Below are positions 7,442 through 16,016 of a stretch of DNA of 16,723 nt, in pieces. Each line of letters starts with the position of its first letter. Position 1 is the stretch's first letter. The translations under genes were made by a program, and so were the position numbers. This DNA comes from JBCCKC01 sp039182435 (GTDB lineage: Bacteria; Verrucomicrobiota; Verrucomicrobiia; Opitutales; Coraliomargaritaceae). The stretch is taken from positions 1 to 16,723 of the forward strand of contig JBCDCC010000031.1 of the NCBI GenBank assembly GCA_039182435.1, in the 5' to 3' direction. The notes below the pieces were generated by a model that made no database searches, was not told where the DNA came from, and worked only from the letters and a program-made list of their open reading frames with translations.

Positions 7442-7875
7442 CCCGCTTTCTCGTTCAGCGAATAGCTTTTCACTGGCCAGTTACCGGTCACGATCCGAGT
7501 GCCGCCGAAGCGTTGAACCGTCTCCTCGGGCATTTCATAGACCCAGACATCGCCGATGGTTTCCCCATTTTCGCCAAAGCAGCCTACTTTAAGACGATGG
7601 TATTCGTTCTCATCTTTAGGACGGTCCGGCGAATAATCTTCGAGATAATCCAGCTGAAGAAAGTCTGCTTCATTGGGGAAAGTAAGGACGTAGCCCTCCA
7701 CCCATGTGTCGCCGCCAAGTATGAGTCCAGGGTAGCCGACATGTAGATCGAAAAGTGAACCGCGAATCCGCGCCGGGCGGACGTCGGAGACTTTACCTTC
7801 ACAAAAACGCGGCCAGTAGAAGCCTCCGGGCTTCAGCGTTCCGTAAACAAAAACTGAGTATGTAGATTCGTTCAT
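7438..7875 (-). CDS. Gamma-glutamylcyclotransferase-like (AIG2/YtfP) family protein
   Basis: A 145-residue single-domain protein of the GGCT/AIG2-like fold. It shows the substrate-loop signature VFVYGTLKPGG (8-18), the acidic catalytic region LQLDYLEDYSP with Glu79 at the expected general-base position, and the following EYHR. Characterised relatives release 5-oxoproline from gamma-glutamyl dipeptides, amines or glutathione breakdown products; the substrate here is unknown. It lies 7 nt downstream of the TetR-type regulator on the same strand and is probably co-transcribed with it. Its TAA stop overlaps the TAA of the convergent SDR-tail gene within TTAA at 7438-7441, leaving no room for an intergenic terminator. 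Confidence 0.87.
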   Translation of the reverse strand: MNESTYSVFVYGTLKPGGFYWPRFCEGKVSDVRPARIRGSLFDLHVGYPGLILGGDTWVEGYVLTFPNEADFLQLDYLEDYSPDRPKDENEYHRLKVGCFGENGETIGDVWVYEMPEETVQRFGGTRIVTGNWPVKSYSLNEKAG

Positions 7876-7882
7876 AATGATG

Positions 7883-8452
7883 TTAACCGTTGGGTTTCAC
7901 GTCGCAAAGTGTCTCAGCCATGACGAGCGCATCCTCCAAAGGCCAAGTCGCTTTGAGATTTTGAGCTTCAGTCATACCACCTGCATAAAGAATGAAGACA
8001 GCAGTTCCGATACGTTGTGCCTTCGAAGGTTCGACTAAAGTTTTCACGACATTGATAAAAAATTCTCGCTGATCGCGTTTGTATTGGTCGATCAGGTGGA
8101 CGAGTTCCTCATCCACATCGCCCATACAGGAGGCGGTGTTGGCGAATTGGCAGGACCGAAAGCCATTGGCTTCCAGCCAGCTACGCATTGAATAGAAGTA
8201 GCGGCGCAAGCGGCGTTCACGATCACCCATCTTCTCGAGGAAGTTTTCGTTCATTAAGCGCATCCGCTTGTGCAAGTTCTTTAGCCAAGTCTGGCCCAGC
8301 TCGCTTTTCGAATGAAAATGCCGATGAAAGGTCGCTTTGGAGACGCCGGACGCATCAATGATGGTGTCCAGATCCACAGCCCCATAGCCTAGGCGATGAA
8401 AGAGTTCACCGGCTTTGGCTAGAATTTGTTCTCGTTCGGGGATGACAGGCAT
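7883..8452 (-). CDS. TetR/AcrR-family transcriptional regulator
   Basis: A predicted one-component repressor of 189 residues. The N-terminal DNA-binding helices are clear: REQILAKAGELFHRLGYGAVDLDTII then the recognition turn DASGVSKATFHRHFHSKSEL (about residues 31-50). The C-terminal ligand domain contains SCQFANTASCMGD, a segment common in the TetR branch with a C-terminal domain of the TetR_C_33/YcdC-like sort (my recollection, not checked). I chose the ATG at 8452; a TTG at 8488 in frame would add MPYFAEKCWLQN, which has no family support. It precedes the GGCT-like gene by 7 nt and is divergent from miaB. By family habit it would repress its own operon from the shared spacer. Confidence 0.93.
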   Translation of the reverse strand: MPVIPEREQILAKAGELFHRLGYGAVDLDTIIDASGVSKATFHRHFHSKSELGQTWLKNLHKRMRLMNENFLEKMGDRERRLRRYFYSMRSWLEANGFRSCQFANTASCMGDVDEELVHLIDQYKRDQREFFINVVKTLVEPSKAQRIGTAVFILYAGGMTEAQNLKATWPLEDALVMAETLCDVKPNG

Positions 8453-8526
8453 GTTTTGGAGCCAACATTTTTCAGCAAAATAGGGCAAGCCATCGAAAGA
8501 CGGAGCGAGACTTTTAAAGATTTTCT

Positions 8527-8543
8527 AACAGAACCACCTGTTC
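8527..8543. promoter_or_regulatory. Possible TetR operator (imperfect palindrome) in the tetR/miaB spacer
   Basis: In the 147-bp divergent spacer, AACAG (8527-8531) is mirrored by CTGTT (8538-8542), and an overlapping GAAC (8531-8534) is mirrored by GTTC (8540-8543). Such short palindromes are typical in size for TetR operators, but one arises by chance fairly easily; this is the only candidate I see in the spacer. Confidence 0.25.
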
Positions 8544-8599
8544 AGGAAAATGACTTCAGCGTTTACAAGAGCCCACCGCTCAACATTCTGCGCCCAGCT

Positions 8600-9975
<1,376 letters not shown>

Positions 9976-9979
<4 letters not shown>

Positions 9980-10347
9980 ATCGAGCAAGCGCCCCCGCTT
10001 TGGGCATCTTGATTGAGGATGTAGCGGCCATCCTTAAATTCGGAAAAATAGGTCGTGATGCGCGGATGCAAGATCGGCTCACCACTGGCATCCGCTTCCA
10101 AATTCGATTGCGCAACGTAGGTGCTTAAACCGCCACTGTCATGCACCAGCACATGATACCAAGGCTGGTTCTTCGCTGGCTGCGTCTTATTCGACTGATA
10201 CCAAGTCTCGCCCGCCATACAACATGGATCCATCGCGACGATCACGCCCCGATAGTTGTATCGCTTGTGGTGGACGATCTCACCCAAATCAAAAACCCGT
10301 GCATCGACGGAGCCGCCTTCAAAACCTGTAACACTAATAAGCACCAT
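9976..10347 (-). CDS. hspQ: HspQ / YccV-like hemimethylated-DNA-binding-domain protein
   Basis: A 123-residue protein made almost entirely of one YccV-like domain. Recognisable segments are VFDLGEIVHHKRYNYRGVIVAMDP (18-41), NQPWYHVLVHD, STYVAQSNLE and EPILHPRITTYF. In E. coli the homologue HspQ was first described as binding hemimethylated oriC DNA and later as a heat-shock factor that affects DnaA and Lon proteolysis; the same domain occurs in animal F-box proteins. I chose the ATG at 10347, which has a GGGTAG a few bases upstream; a GTG follows immediately at 10344. The gene starts about 28 nt after the ispH stop and is probably co-transcribed with it. Two adjacent cysteines (PCCM) and a C-terminal GGACSI are peculiar to this copy as far as I can tell. 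Confidence 0.85.
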
Positions 10348-10375
10348 AAGTAAACTACCCAGACCGTCCGATACA

Positions 10376-12085
10376 TCAACCTTCGAGGTCAAAAGATACC
10401 AGAACTTCGTCCACGGAGCGAATCGTCTCCGCAGGAAACAGACGGTTGATCCGATCAATCACCTGTTGGATAATGCCATCCGGGCAGGAGGCCCCACCCG
10501 TGAGTAAGATGTGCTGCTTCTGCTTCGATAGATCTAGGAATGGACGCGTCTCCTCATTGATGATCCCGGGATTCTTTAAATTGTAGGGAAAGACATAATG
10601 ACGGATGGCCGCCGCACTCTCGATATTGTTCTCCGATTGGATGTAGTGAGCGTTCTCGCCAAACTTCTCTTCGCAGACTCGATAAAGCTGATAGGTATTC
10701 GAGCTATTGCGGCCGCCCACCACAATCGCCGCGTCGATCGATTGTTCGACCGCTTTGTGCAGGGCGTCTTGATTGACTTGTGTTGCGTAGCAGAGGGTGT
10801 CCCCCTTGCCCTTCGACCAAAGGTGATTCTCCACTTCCTTTTCGCCGTATTTTTCCGTCAACACCACCCGCAAATAATCGATGATCGCAAGGGTTTCATT
10901 GCGAAGCAGCGTCGTCTGATTGACCACCGCAATTTTCTCAAGATCGCGACTCGGGTCAAAACCCTCCGAGTAAAGCCCCGCAAAGGCCGCTTCAAAAAGT
11001 TCCTGTCGCTGGCTGCTCTCAGCGCGAAGGATCTCACCGAGCGCACGAGCATGGTCCATATTGCGAATCATGAGCGCTGGGCCATGGCTCGAACTATTGG
11101 AAAATGTCGCCTTCGTCTCCTCGTGCTCAGCTTTACCGTGAATCAAAACCGTAAAGCCGGCCTCCGTGTAGCGTCTCGCTGCCTTCCAAACTTTCTCAAC
11201 GAGCATACAAGTCGCATCATTCTCACGTATCGATAGGCCACGCTTAACGAGTCGCGCTTTATCCTCGTTCGTCGCACCAAAGGCCGGAATGATCACAAGA
11301 TCCTCTTCCGTCAGTTGATTCCAAAGGGCCTCGGGGTCCGTAGAACCTAAAGCTGGAGTTCCGTCACCTTTAAGTGACAACCCTTTGTCAGTCTGCAGAT
11401 AGCGCAGTCCACGAGCGAGCAAGTCTTCATTAACAAAGGGATTATGGATGAGCTCGCTCAACATAAAGACGCGTTTACCAGGATTCATCGCCACGGTCTC
11501 ATAGGCTCGCTCAATGGCGTTTTGCACACCCAAGCAAAACCCAAAATGACTCGGGATGACATAACTCACCGCGCCAAAGTCGATCACCGCAGGTTCGCCC
11601 GAAGTCTTCTCCTTGGAGCGCCGTGCAGCTTTAATCGCTGCACAGAGAGCACTCTGGTAAAGTTCTTCGGATTGTTGATCGATATAGACCCCACGATTGC
11701 GCTCCTTCGCAGTGCGGAAGCGGTAGATGTATTCATTCTCTCCGAGATCGAGATAAGGAATCTTGTGGAGATGAGGTTCAATCGCCTCAAGAACAGCCAC
11801 CAGCTCGGCTGAAAGTTGCACCTTACCCTCGTGAGCATCCTTCTGGATCGAGTCGATCGCGAGAAAGTCAGCATCCTCAAAATCTGACCCACAACGACTA
11901 CTCGTGATCGCAATCGAATCCGCACCCATCAATAGATTCATTAAAACGCCGCCACCGGAGCAGCCTTCACCGCAATCTGAAGTCGGGACCGCTTCGAGAA
12001 GTCCGTCTGCGTTCGAGCGGACGAGTAGACGATTATTCGAATCGAATACCAAATCGATTACCTGCGTTTCAGTTGAGACGGACAT
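10376..12085 (-). CDS. ispH: 4-hydroxy-3-methylbut-2-enyl diphosphate reductase IspH (LytB), long form with N-terminal extension
   Basis: Last enzyme of the MEP pathway: an iron-sulfur reductase that makes IPP and DMAPP from HMBPP. The three cluster cysteines are visible in HFGFCLGV (Cys184), ATCMLVEKVW (Cys293) and TGGASCPDG (Cys534). Substrate-binding His214 and His316 and the SSN triplet (461-463, GGRNSSNTYQL) are also present. The stretch FRTAKERNRGVYIDQQSEELY...VIDFGAVSYVIPSHFGFC and DTLCYATQVNQDAL are typical of the long plant/cyanobacterial-type IspH (about 400 residues). The total of 569 is still longer, because about 115 residues precede that region and contain DCGEGCSGGG (Cys38, Cys42) and SSRCGSDFED (Cys65), which I do not recognise. 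It starts with ATG at 12085, divergent from the relE-like gene, and hspQ follows. Confidence 0.95.
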   Translation of the reverse strand: MSVSTETQVIDLVFDSNNRLLVRSNADGLLEAVPTSDCGEGCSGGGVLMNLLMGADSIAITSSRCGSDFEDADFLAIDSIQKDAHEGKVQLSAELVAVLEAIEPHLHKIPYLDLGENEYIYRFRTAKERNRGVYIDQQSEELYQSALCAAIKAARRSKEKTSGEPAVIDFGAVSYVIPSHFGFCLGVQNAIERAYETVAMNPGKRVFMLSELIHNPFVNEDLLARGLRYLQTDKGLSLKGDGTPALGSTDPEALWNQLTEEDLVIIPAFGATNEDKARLVKRGLSIRENDATCMLVEKVWKAARRYTEAGFTVLIHGKAEHEETKATFSNSSSHGPALMIRNMDHARALGEILRAESSQRQELFEAAFAGLYSEGFDPSRDLEKIAVVNQTTLLRNETLAIIDYLRVVLTEKYGEKEVENHLWSKGKGDTLCYATQVNQDALHKAVEQSIDAAIVVGGRNSSNTYQLYRVCEEKFGENAHYIQSENNIESAAAIRHYVFPYNLKNPGIINEETRPFLDLSKQKQHILLTGGASCPDGIIQQVIDRINRLFPAETIRSVDEVLVSFDLEG

Positions 12086-12240
12086 TGCTGAGAGTTCAGG
12101 TCATGGAGCAGACGAAATCAATCTTTTGCGAATCAGGTCGAGATTTGCTAGTCGAAGCTACCCTTATTCTGCGGTTGCACTGCTTGTCCTTGCTCCTATC
12201 GTTTCGTGGCATTCAAATCCTTCACGACGACATAAACTGT

Positions 12241-12609
12241 ATGTTTCAAGTAAACTTTAGCGAACAGAGCATGCAAGAGCTCAACAAGCTCGATACGCGT
12301 TCTCAGATGCTGCTCATGGAAGTCGTCAGCACGCTAAGCCAAGAACAGTTGGACCACCCCAACGAAGAGCTTGGGCGTTTTCACCGTAACGGGAAAACCT
12401 ACTACCGGGTTAGAGCGGGCGAGTTTCGAATCTATTTCGAGCAACATGCGGACGCGCTTTACGCGCATTACATCCTACATAAAAACACGCTTTCCGATTT
12501 CGTATTTCGCGTAAAACTCCCTGTTACTGAAGAGTTCATGGTCGAGCAGCACGATTCTTTTTGGAAGTATCTAGAGTCACTTCGCACTAAAGAAGAAGCC
12601 GCTGAATAA
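12241..12609 (+). CDS. Solo RelE/ParE-superfamily protein
   Basis: A 122-residue protein. Its first 90 or so residues follow the RelE/ParE toxin fold: FQVNFSEQSMQELNKLD at the N-terminus, then YYRVRAGEFRIYFE (54-67), the characteristic R-x-G-x-(Y/F)-R-(I/V) strand. About 30 extra residues follow (EEFMVEQHDSFWKYLESLRTKEEAAE), forming a likely helix. RelE toxins are ribosome-dependent mRNA nucleases paired with a small antitoxin, but none is adjacent here: ispH is divergent and pssA starts 11 nt downstream. I chose the ATG at 12241, where the fold begins; upstream in-frame starts (12073, 12103) would overlap ispH or add unrelated residues. A domesticated housekeeping role is an inference from the missing antitoxin and the probable co-transcription with pssA. 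Confidence 0.8.
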   Translation: MFQVNFSEQSMQELNKLDTRSQMLLMEVVSTLSQEQLDHPNEELGRFHRNGKTYYRVRAGEFRIYFEQHADALYAHYILHKNTLSDFVFRVKLPVTEEFMVEQHDSFWKYLESLRTKEEAAE

Positions 12610-12620
12610 GGCTTAGCTGC

Positions 12621-13475
12621 ATGTCCGAGCCCCCAGAACAACAGCGACACCAATACTCCGATGCGGGTGAGGCCAGTCACATCTACCTCCTGCCGAATAG
12701 TCTGACTGCAGGGAACCTTTTTTTTGGATTTCTCGCTATATTGCGTTGTATTCAGGCCAATTATGCGACGGACCCCGAAGTGATCTCTGGTTACTTCACG
12801 CAAGCGGTTTGGTTCATCCTCTTTGGCGTCATCTGCGATGCACTCGATGGACGCGTCGCTCGTTTGGGTGGACGTGAATCACTCTTCGGTAAGGAATTCG
12901 ATTCGATCGCCGACATCATTTCGTTCGGGGTGGCACCGGCGTTGATGATGATTTTTTTAATCTTATCGCCGACCGAAAAGTATCCTTTTTTCCTTCAGAT
13001 TGGTTGGTTGATCGGCTTCGTCTATTTGCTTTGTGCAGGTGTGCGCTTGGCGCGGTTTAATGTGCTCACGCATCCAATGCTCCCGCCGTCTGAGAAGCTG
13101 AAAGGGACCAAGGATTTCTTGGGCCTGCCAGTTCCAGCTGCTGCCGGTATGATTGCTTCGCTAGTTCTAGTGCTGAATAGCTTCGAGCTTCGTAGTTTAG
13201 CGATTCTAATGCCGATTCTGATGCTGGCGATTGCCTACCTGATGATTAGTAGTATTCCCTATCCGAGTTTCAAAGAACTTGATTGGCAGACGAATACAAA
13301 AGCCAGCACCTTCGTGCTGCTTATCTTCGGGATTGGCTGCGCTTACATTTTCCGGGAACTTTCACTCGCTGGATTATTCCTTGCCTACATCGCTTATGGG
13401 CCAATTCGGTATTTCATACGGATATACCGGGCGCGTAAACGGCTAGATCGACGTAAACGAAACTCCAGTGAGTAA
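12621..13475 (+). CDS. pssA: CDP-diacylglycerol--serine O-phosphatidyltransferase
   Basis: Membrane enzyme that joins CDP-diacylglycerol and serine to give phosphatidylserine, the precursor of phosphatidylethanolamine. The 284-residue protein contains the CDP-alcohol phosphotransferase motif in full: Asp73, Asp76-Gly77, Ala80-Arg81, Gly90, Asp94 and Asp98, within CDALDGRVARLGG...GKEFDSIAD. Several membrane helices surround it. The N-terminal YLLPNSLTAGNLFFGFLAI is typical of the PssA subclass rather than PgsA, and GVRLARFN supports this. The basic tail (RARKRLDRRKRN) probably lies on the cytoplasmic side. It is 11 nt downstream of the relE-like gene. An AAGG about 8 nt before the ATG could serve as a ribosome-binding site. 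Confidence 0.93.
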   Translation: MSEPPEQQRHQYSDAGEASHIYLLPNSLTAGNLFFGFLAILRCIQANYATDPEVISGYFTQAVWFILFGVICDALDGRVARLGGRESLFGKEFDSIADIISFGVAPALMMIFLILSPTEKYPFFLQIGWLIGFVYLLCAGVRLARFNVLTHPMLPPSEKLKGTKDFLGLPVPAAAGMIASLVLVLNSFELRSLAILMPILMLAIAYLMISSIPYPSFKELDWQTNTKASTFVLLIFGIGCAYIFRELSLAGLFLAYIAYGPIRYFIRIYRARKRLDRRKRNSSE

Positions 13476-13479
13476 GTTG

Positions 13480-13564
13480 TGAAGAACATCTGAAGAATTG
13501 TTCATAGCGAAAAACTTATTCGAAACGTTCACAGTCCTGAGATATTACAAACAGAGCTGTTCAC
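13480..13564. repeat. Short repeats (TGAAGAA x2, GTTCA x3) upstream of dnaN
   Basis: In the 242-bp gap between pssA and dnaN, TGAAGAA occurs at 13480-13486 and 13491-13497 (11 bp apart), and TGTTCAT/CGTTCAC/TGTTCAC occur at 13499-13505, 13526-13532 and 13558-13564 (27 and 32 bp apart). GAAC at 13484-13487 also forms an inverted pair with the first GTTC. They may be regulator half-sites; the sequence alone does not say which protein. I see no perfect DnaA box (TTATCCACA) here. Confidence 0.35.
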
Positions 13565-13636
13565 CTAAATTTTATTACGTAAATATCTTGCCGACAATAA
13601 GTTGATGAGTTTTTCTCCGCATTCACCACACCTACT

Positions 13637-13693
13637 GTTACTGATAGTTTTAATTATAGAAAAGAGAACTATTACATAAGCATTGCCAGTAAC
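13637..13693. repeat. Nested inverted repeat in the dnaN leader
   Basis: GTTACTG (13637-13643) pairs with CAGTAAC (13687-13693), and the directly adjoining ATAGTT (13644-13649) pairs with AACTAT (13667-13672). The left arm is continuous for 13 bp, while the right arm is split by a 14-nt insertion. It ends 24 nt before the dnaN ATG in a very AT-rich segment. It could be an operator pair in DNA or a hairpin in the dnaN leader RNA; it lacks a following T run, so it is not a typical terminator. Confidence 0.45.
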
Positions 13694-13717
13694 TCTGAAA
13701 ATACCGACAAATTTACC

Positions 13718-14845
13718 ATGAAGTTTAAGATCAACCAGGATCATTTTAGCAACGGTCTCCAACAAGTTCTCAACGTAGTTGCGACTCGTTCCACCATGCC
13801 GATTTTGAGCAATGTTTTGATTGAAGCTGTTGATGGCCACATCTCGCTGACTACTACGAATCTCGACTTAGGCATTCGTTGCCGAATCAAGGCAGACGTT
13901 GAAAAAACCGGTGGGATTACGCTACCAGTTCGCAAGCTTGCCACTATTATCCGGGAGCTTCCCCAGAGTGAAGTATTTGTTGAAACCGGTGCCAACAATC
14001 AGGCGAAAATCACTTCTGGTGGCTCGCTTTTTAAAATTATGGGTATCAACACGGAGGAGTTCCCACCACTCCCGACTTTTGAAAACCGCCATGTTTTTGA
14101 ACTCGGTCAAACCGACATCGTCGGCATGCTAAAGAGTGTTTCCTACGCTCAGTCGACTGATGAAAACCGCTACATTCTGAACGGTGTCTATTTCAAATTT
14201 GAAGACGAGAAGCTTACCCTTGTTGCGACGGATGGCCGTCGTCTTGCGCTGACTGCACTTGAAACTGAGACAAGCGAAGAAAACTCGGGTAGCCTAATTC
14301 TGCCTGCCAAAACGGTGGCTGAGCTCGAGCGCCTTATGGGTAAGGGTGAGAACGTCAAAGTCGCTTTCAACGACCGCCAAGTGGCCTTCGAAATAGCGAT
14401 CGATGAAGAGGGCGACTCCGGACTCGTGGACCACCTTTACCTTGTCTCGAAAATAGTCGAAGGTAACTACCCGAACTATCGTCAAGTCATCCCGAAAGAG
14501 ACGGAGCACCGGGTGAAGATCGAGCGTGAACTCATGCTTGAGTGCGTGCACCGCGCAGCGCTCGTCACTTCCGACAAGAGCAACTCTGTGAAACTCAAAG
14601 TAAGTAAAAACCTTCTGGAAATTTCCGGTTCTTCGAGTGAATACGGCGAGTCGCATGAATCGATGGCCATCGCTTATGACGGCCCAGAGGTGCAGGTGGC
14701 CTTCAACCCACAATTTTTGATGGAGCCGCTTAAGGCCCTGTCCAAGGACGAAGTTTTCTTCGAGTTTAAGGATGAGTTGAGCCCAGGACTCTTCAAAACA
14801 CTCGATAACTTTATTTGTGTGATCATGCCCCTCCGTTTAAATTAA
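13718..14845 (+). CDS. dnaN: DNA polymerase III beta subunit (sliding clamp)
   Basis: Ring-shaped dimeric processivity clamp of the replicase, loaded onto DNA by the gamma/tau complex. It is 375 residues, the usual length. The N-terminus MKFKINQDHFSNGLQQVLNVVATRSTMPILSNVLIEA and the C-terminal IMPLRLN (the conserved MPLR/MPMR ending that lines the client-binding cleft) are clear, as are SYAQSTDENRYILNGVYF and VATDGRRLA in the middle domain. It starts with ATG at 13718 and no Shine-Dalgarno sequence is visible. dnaA is not adjacent: pssA lies upstream beyond a 242-bp repeat-containing leader, so the gene probably has its own promoter. An unrecognised membrane-protein gene follows after 45 nt. 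Confidence 0.97.
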   Translation: MKFKINQDHFSNGLQQVLNVVATRSTMPILSNVLIEAVDGHISLTTTNLDLGIRCRIKADVEKTGGITLPVRKLATIIRELPQSEVFVETGANNQAKITSGGSLFKIMGINTEEFPPLPTFENRHVFELGQTDIVGMLKSVSYAQSTDENRYILNGVYFKFEDEKLTLVATDGRRLALTALETETSEENSGSLILPAKTVAELERLMGKGENVKVAFNDRQVAFEIAIDEEGDSGLVDHLYLVSKIVEGNYPNYRQVIPKETEHRVKIERELMLECVHRAALVTSDKSNSVKLKVSKNLLEISGSSSEYGESHESMAIAYDGPEVQVAFNPQFLMEPLKALSKDEVFFEFKDELSPGLFKTLDNFICVIMPLRLN

Positions 14846-14890
14846 GCGGATTCTAGCCCTGCATCAGCACTCTGAGGGATAGCCGTTGCG

Positions 14891-15823
14891 GTGTCTCTTA
14901 ACTTTTATCAGAAAGACACTGCCTCTTTCACAGCCAGTATGCTTGAACAGACGACATTTGAATACATTCTTTTCGGGCTGGCGTTGCTTTCGGTGTTTCT
15001 ACCAATTATGGCGGTGAAAGCGAAGCTGCCAGTTCTCAATGTATTCGCTCGTTGGATACGGTGGTTTCTTGTCGCTGGACTGTTTGCCCTTTTCATGCGA
15101 CTCTTTGAACTTTCGGCTCGTCCCGATTGGCTCCACTTTGTGACAGGAATTGCGTTTTGGTTTGTTTTGGAAACAGGTTACAACTGGATAGCGATCCGAG
15201 CGCTCAGTCAGAGTAGTTTACCACTCTTTCCCAACTTCAAAGAGAATACGGATGGTGATGAATGGCCGGCTGAGAAAATCTACATCGAGCTCAAAGACTG
15301 GTTACGGAAGGATAACTACTCTCGGCTTGGTGCCTTGAAAGCCGAACTTTTTGAAGGCACCTATCTTCGAGCTTCCGTCTATGGGAGTAAAGATCGACTT
15401 ACACGGATCCAGATCCTCTTCTTACCCAAACGTAAAAATCAAGCTGCTGCCTGTTATACTATTTCCAGCATAGCCGAAGATGGCACCCGTTTGATCACTG
15501 ATAATCACTTTCTTCCCTATGGCGGGTATTACCCAGAGCACTGGAATATAGTCCGTAAACCACTTGTCGGGTCTCTTGATCGATTACTCGCACTGCACAA
15601 TCAGCGCTTGCTTCAGATTAAAGCCAAACCGATAGAGTTTAACGATGAGCCTCTGGAAGAACTTAACGACCAGCAACGCACACTCGAACGCTTGAATACC
15701 GACATAGGTTTCCTCGTGCCAAGGGCGAAACAAGAAGAAGAGGGTAAGATTACTTACGGAGGCCGTTACCGCCTCTGGAAGGAAATGTGGCTTTTAGCCT
15801 ATTTAGGACGCCCCGTTTCCTGA
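14891..15823 (+). CDS. Conserved-looking membrane-anchored protein of unknown function
   Basis: I do not recognise this 310-residue protein. Three hydrophobic segments come first: FEYILFGLALLSVFLPIMAV (23-42), WFLVAGLFALFMRLF (about 58-72) and WLHFVTGIAFWFVLETGYNWIAI (about 79-101). A soluble domain of about 200 residues follows, with ten or more predicted strands and helices and ending in TYGGRYRLWKEMWLLAYLGRPVS. No catalytic motif stands out. The chosen start is GTG at 14891, preceded by GAGGG twelve bases upstream; the ATG at 14939 is the alternative and lacks such a site. It begins 45 nt after dnaN and may be read from the same transcript. The layout (helices, then a cytoplasmic domain) would fit a small channel or a scaffold, but that is only a shape argument. 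Confidence 0.8.
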   Translation: MSLNFYQKDTASFTASMLEQTTFEYILFGLALLSVFLPIMAVKAKLPVLNVFARWIRWFLVAGLFALFMRLFELSARPDWLHFVTGIAFWFVLETGYNWIAIRALSQSSLPLFPNFKENTDGDEWPAEKIYIELKDWLRKDNYSRLGALKAELFEGTYLRASVYGSKDRLTRIQILFLPKRKNQAAACYTISSIAEDGTRLITDNHFLPYGGYYPEHWNIVRKPLVGSLDRLLALHNQRLLQIKAKPIEFNDEPLEELNDQQRTLERLNTDIGFLVPRAKQEEEGKITYGGRYRLWKEMWLLAYLGRPVS

Positions 15824-15827
15824 GTTC

Positions 15828-15857
15828 AGCCCTTCGTAAATACACATTACGTGGGCT
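15828..15857. terminator. Hairpin directly after the 14891-15823 gene (possible transcript end)
   Basis: AGCCC (15828-15832) pairs with GGGCT (15853-15857), and CGTAA (15835-15839) pairs with TTACG (15847-15851), giving ten base pairs with a small internal loop and a 7-nt apical loop. It begins 5 nt after the stop codon. No T run follows on either strand, so intrinsic termination is uncertain; it may instead protect the transcript 3' end. Confidence 0.4.
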
Positions 15858-15896
15858 CTAAGTGACTATCTGCGGACTGAGGCAGAGCTGTATTTT

Positions 15897-15913
15897 GCTC
15901 AAATATTATGAGC
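15897..15913. repeat. Small inverted repeat GCTCA/TGAGC
   Basis: GCTCA at 15897-15901 is mirrored by TGAGC at 15909-15913 with a 7-base A/T loop. It is the first of a series of inverted repeats in the AT-rich gap before the pentapeptide gene. Alone it could be chance. Confidence 0.3.
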
Positions 15914-15937
15914 TTAGGCGATAATCAGCCATGTTAT

Positions 15938-16016
15938 CTCAATCAATTGTTGAAGAGTTAAATGTGGAAATATCACATCTATCTGTTTATCAACAATTTG
16001 AGGCTTATTTATAAGC
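15938..16016. repeat. Nested inverted repeats in AT-rich gap downstream of dnaN region
   Basis: AATTGTTGA (15945-15953) is mirrored exactly by TCAACAATT (15990-15998). The pairing continues with CTCA (15938-15941) against TGAG (15999-16002) across a 3-nt bulge, for 13 base pairs. The 36-nt loop holds a second hairpin, ATGTG (15962-15966)/CACAT (15974-15978). Immediately after comes GCTTAT-TT-ATAAGC (16003-16016). One DnaA-box-like 9-mer, TTATCAACA (15987-15995), differs from TTATCCACA at one position. Candidates are an origin-related structure, a regulator site or an RNA leader; none is proven. Confidence 0.5.

Noticed and set aside
8426..8599. Upstream extension of miaB from a TTG
   Set aside because: The 58 extra residues do not resemble any MiaB N-terminus and overlap the tetR start; the ATG at 8600 gives the normal MNRVYMKTYGCQMN opening.
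10598..11236. Open frame of 212 codons on the plus strand
   Set aside because: It lies wholly inside ispH on the opposite strand, and the ispH frame carries catalytic cysteines and histidines throughout this span.
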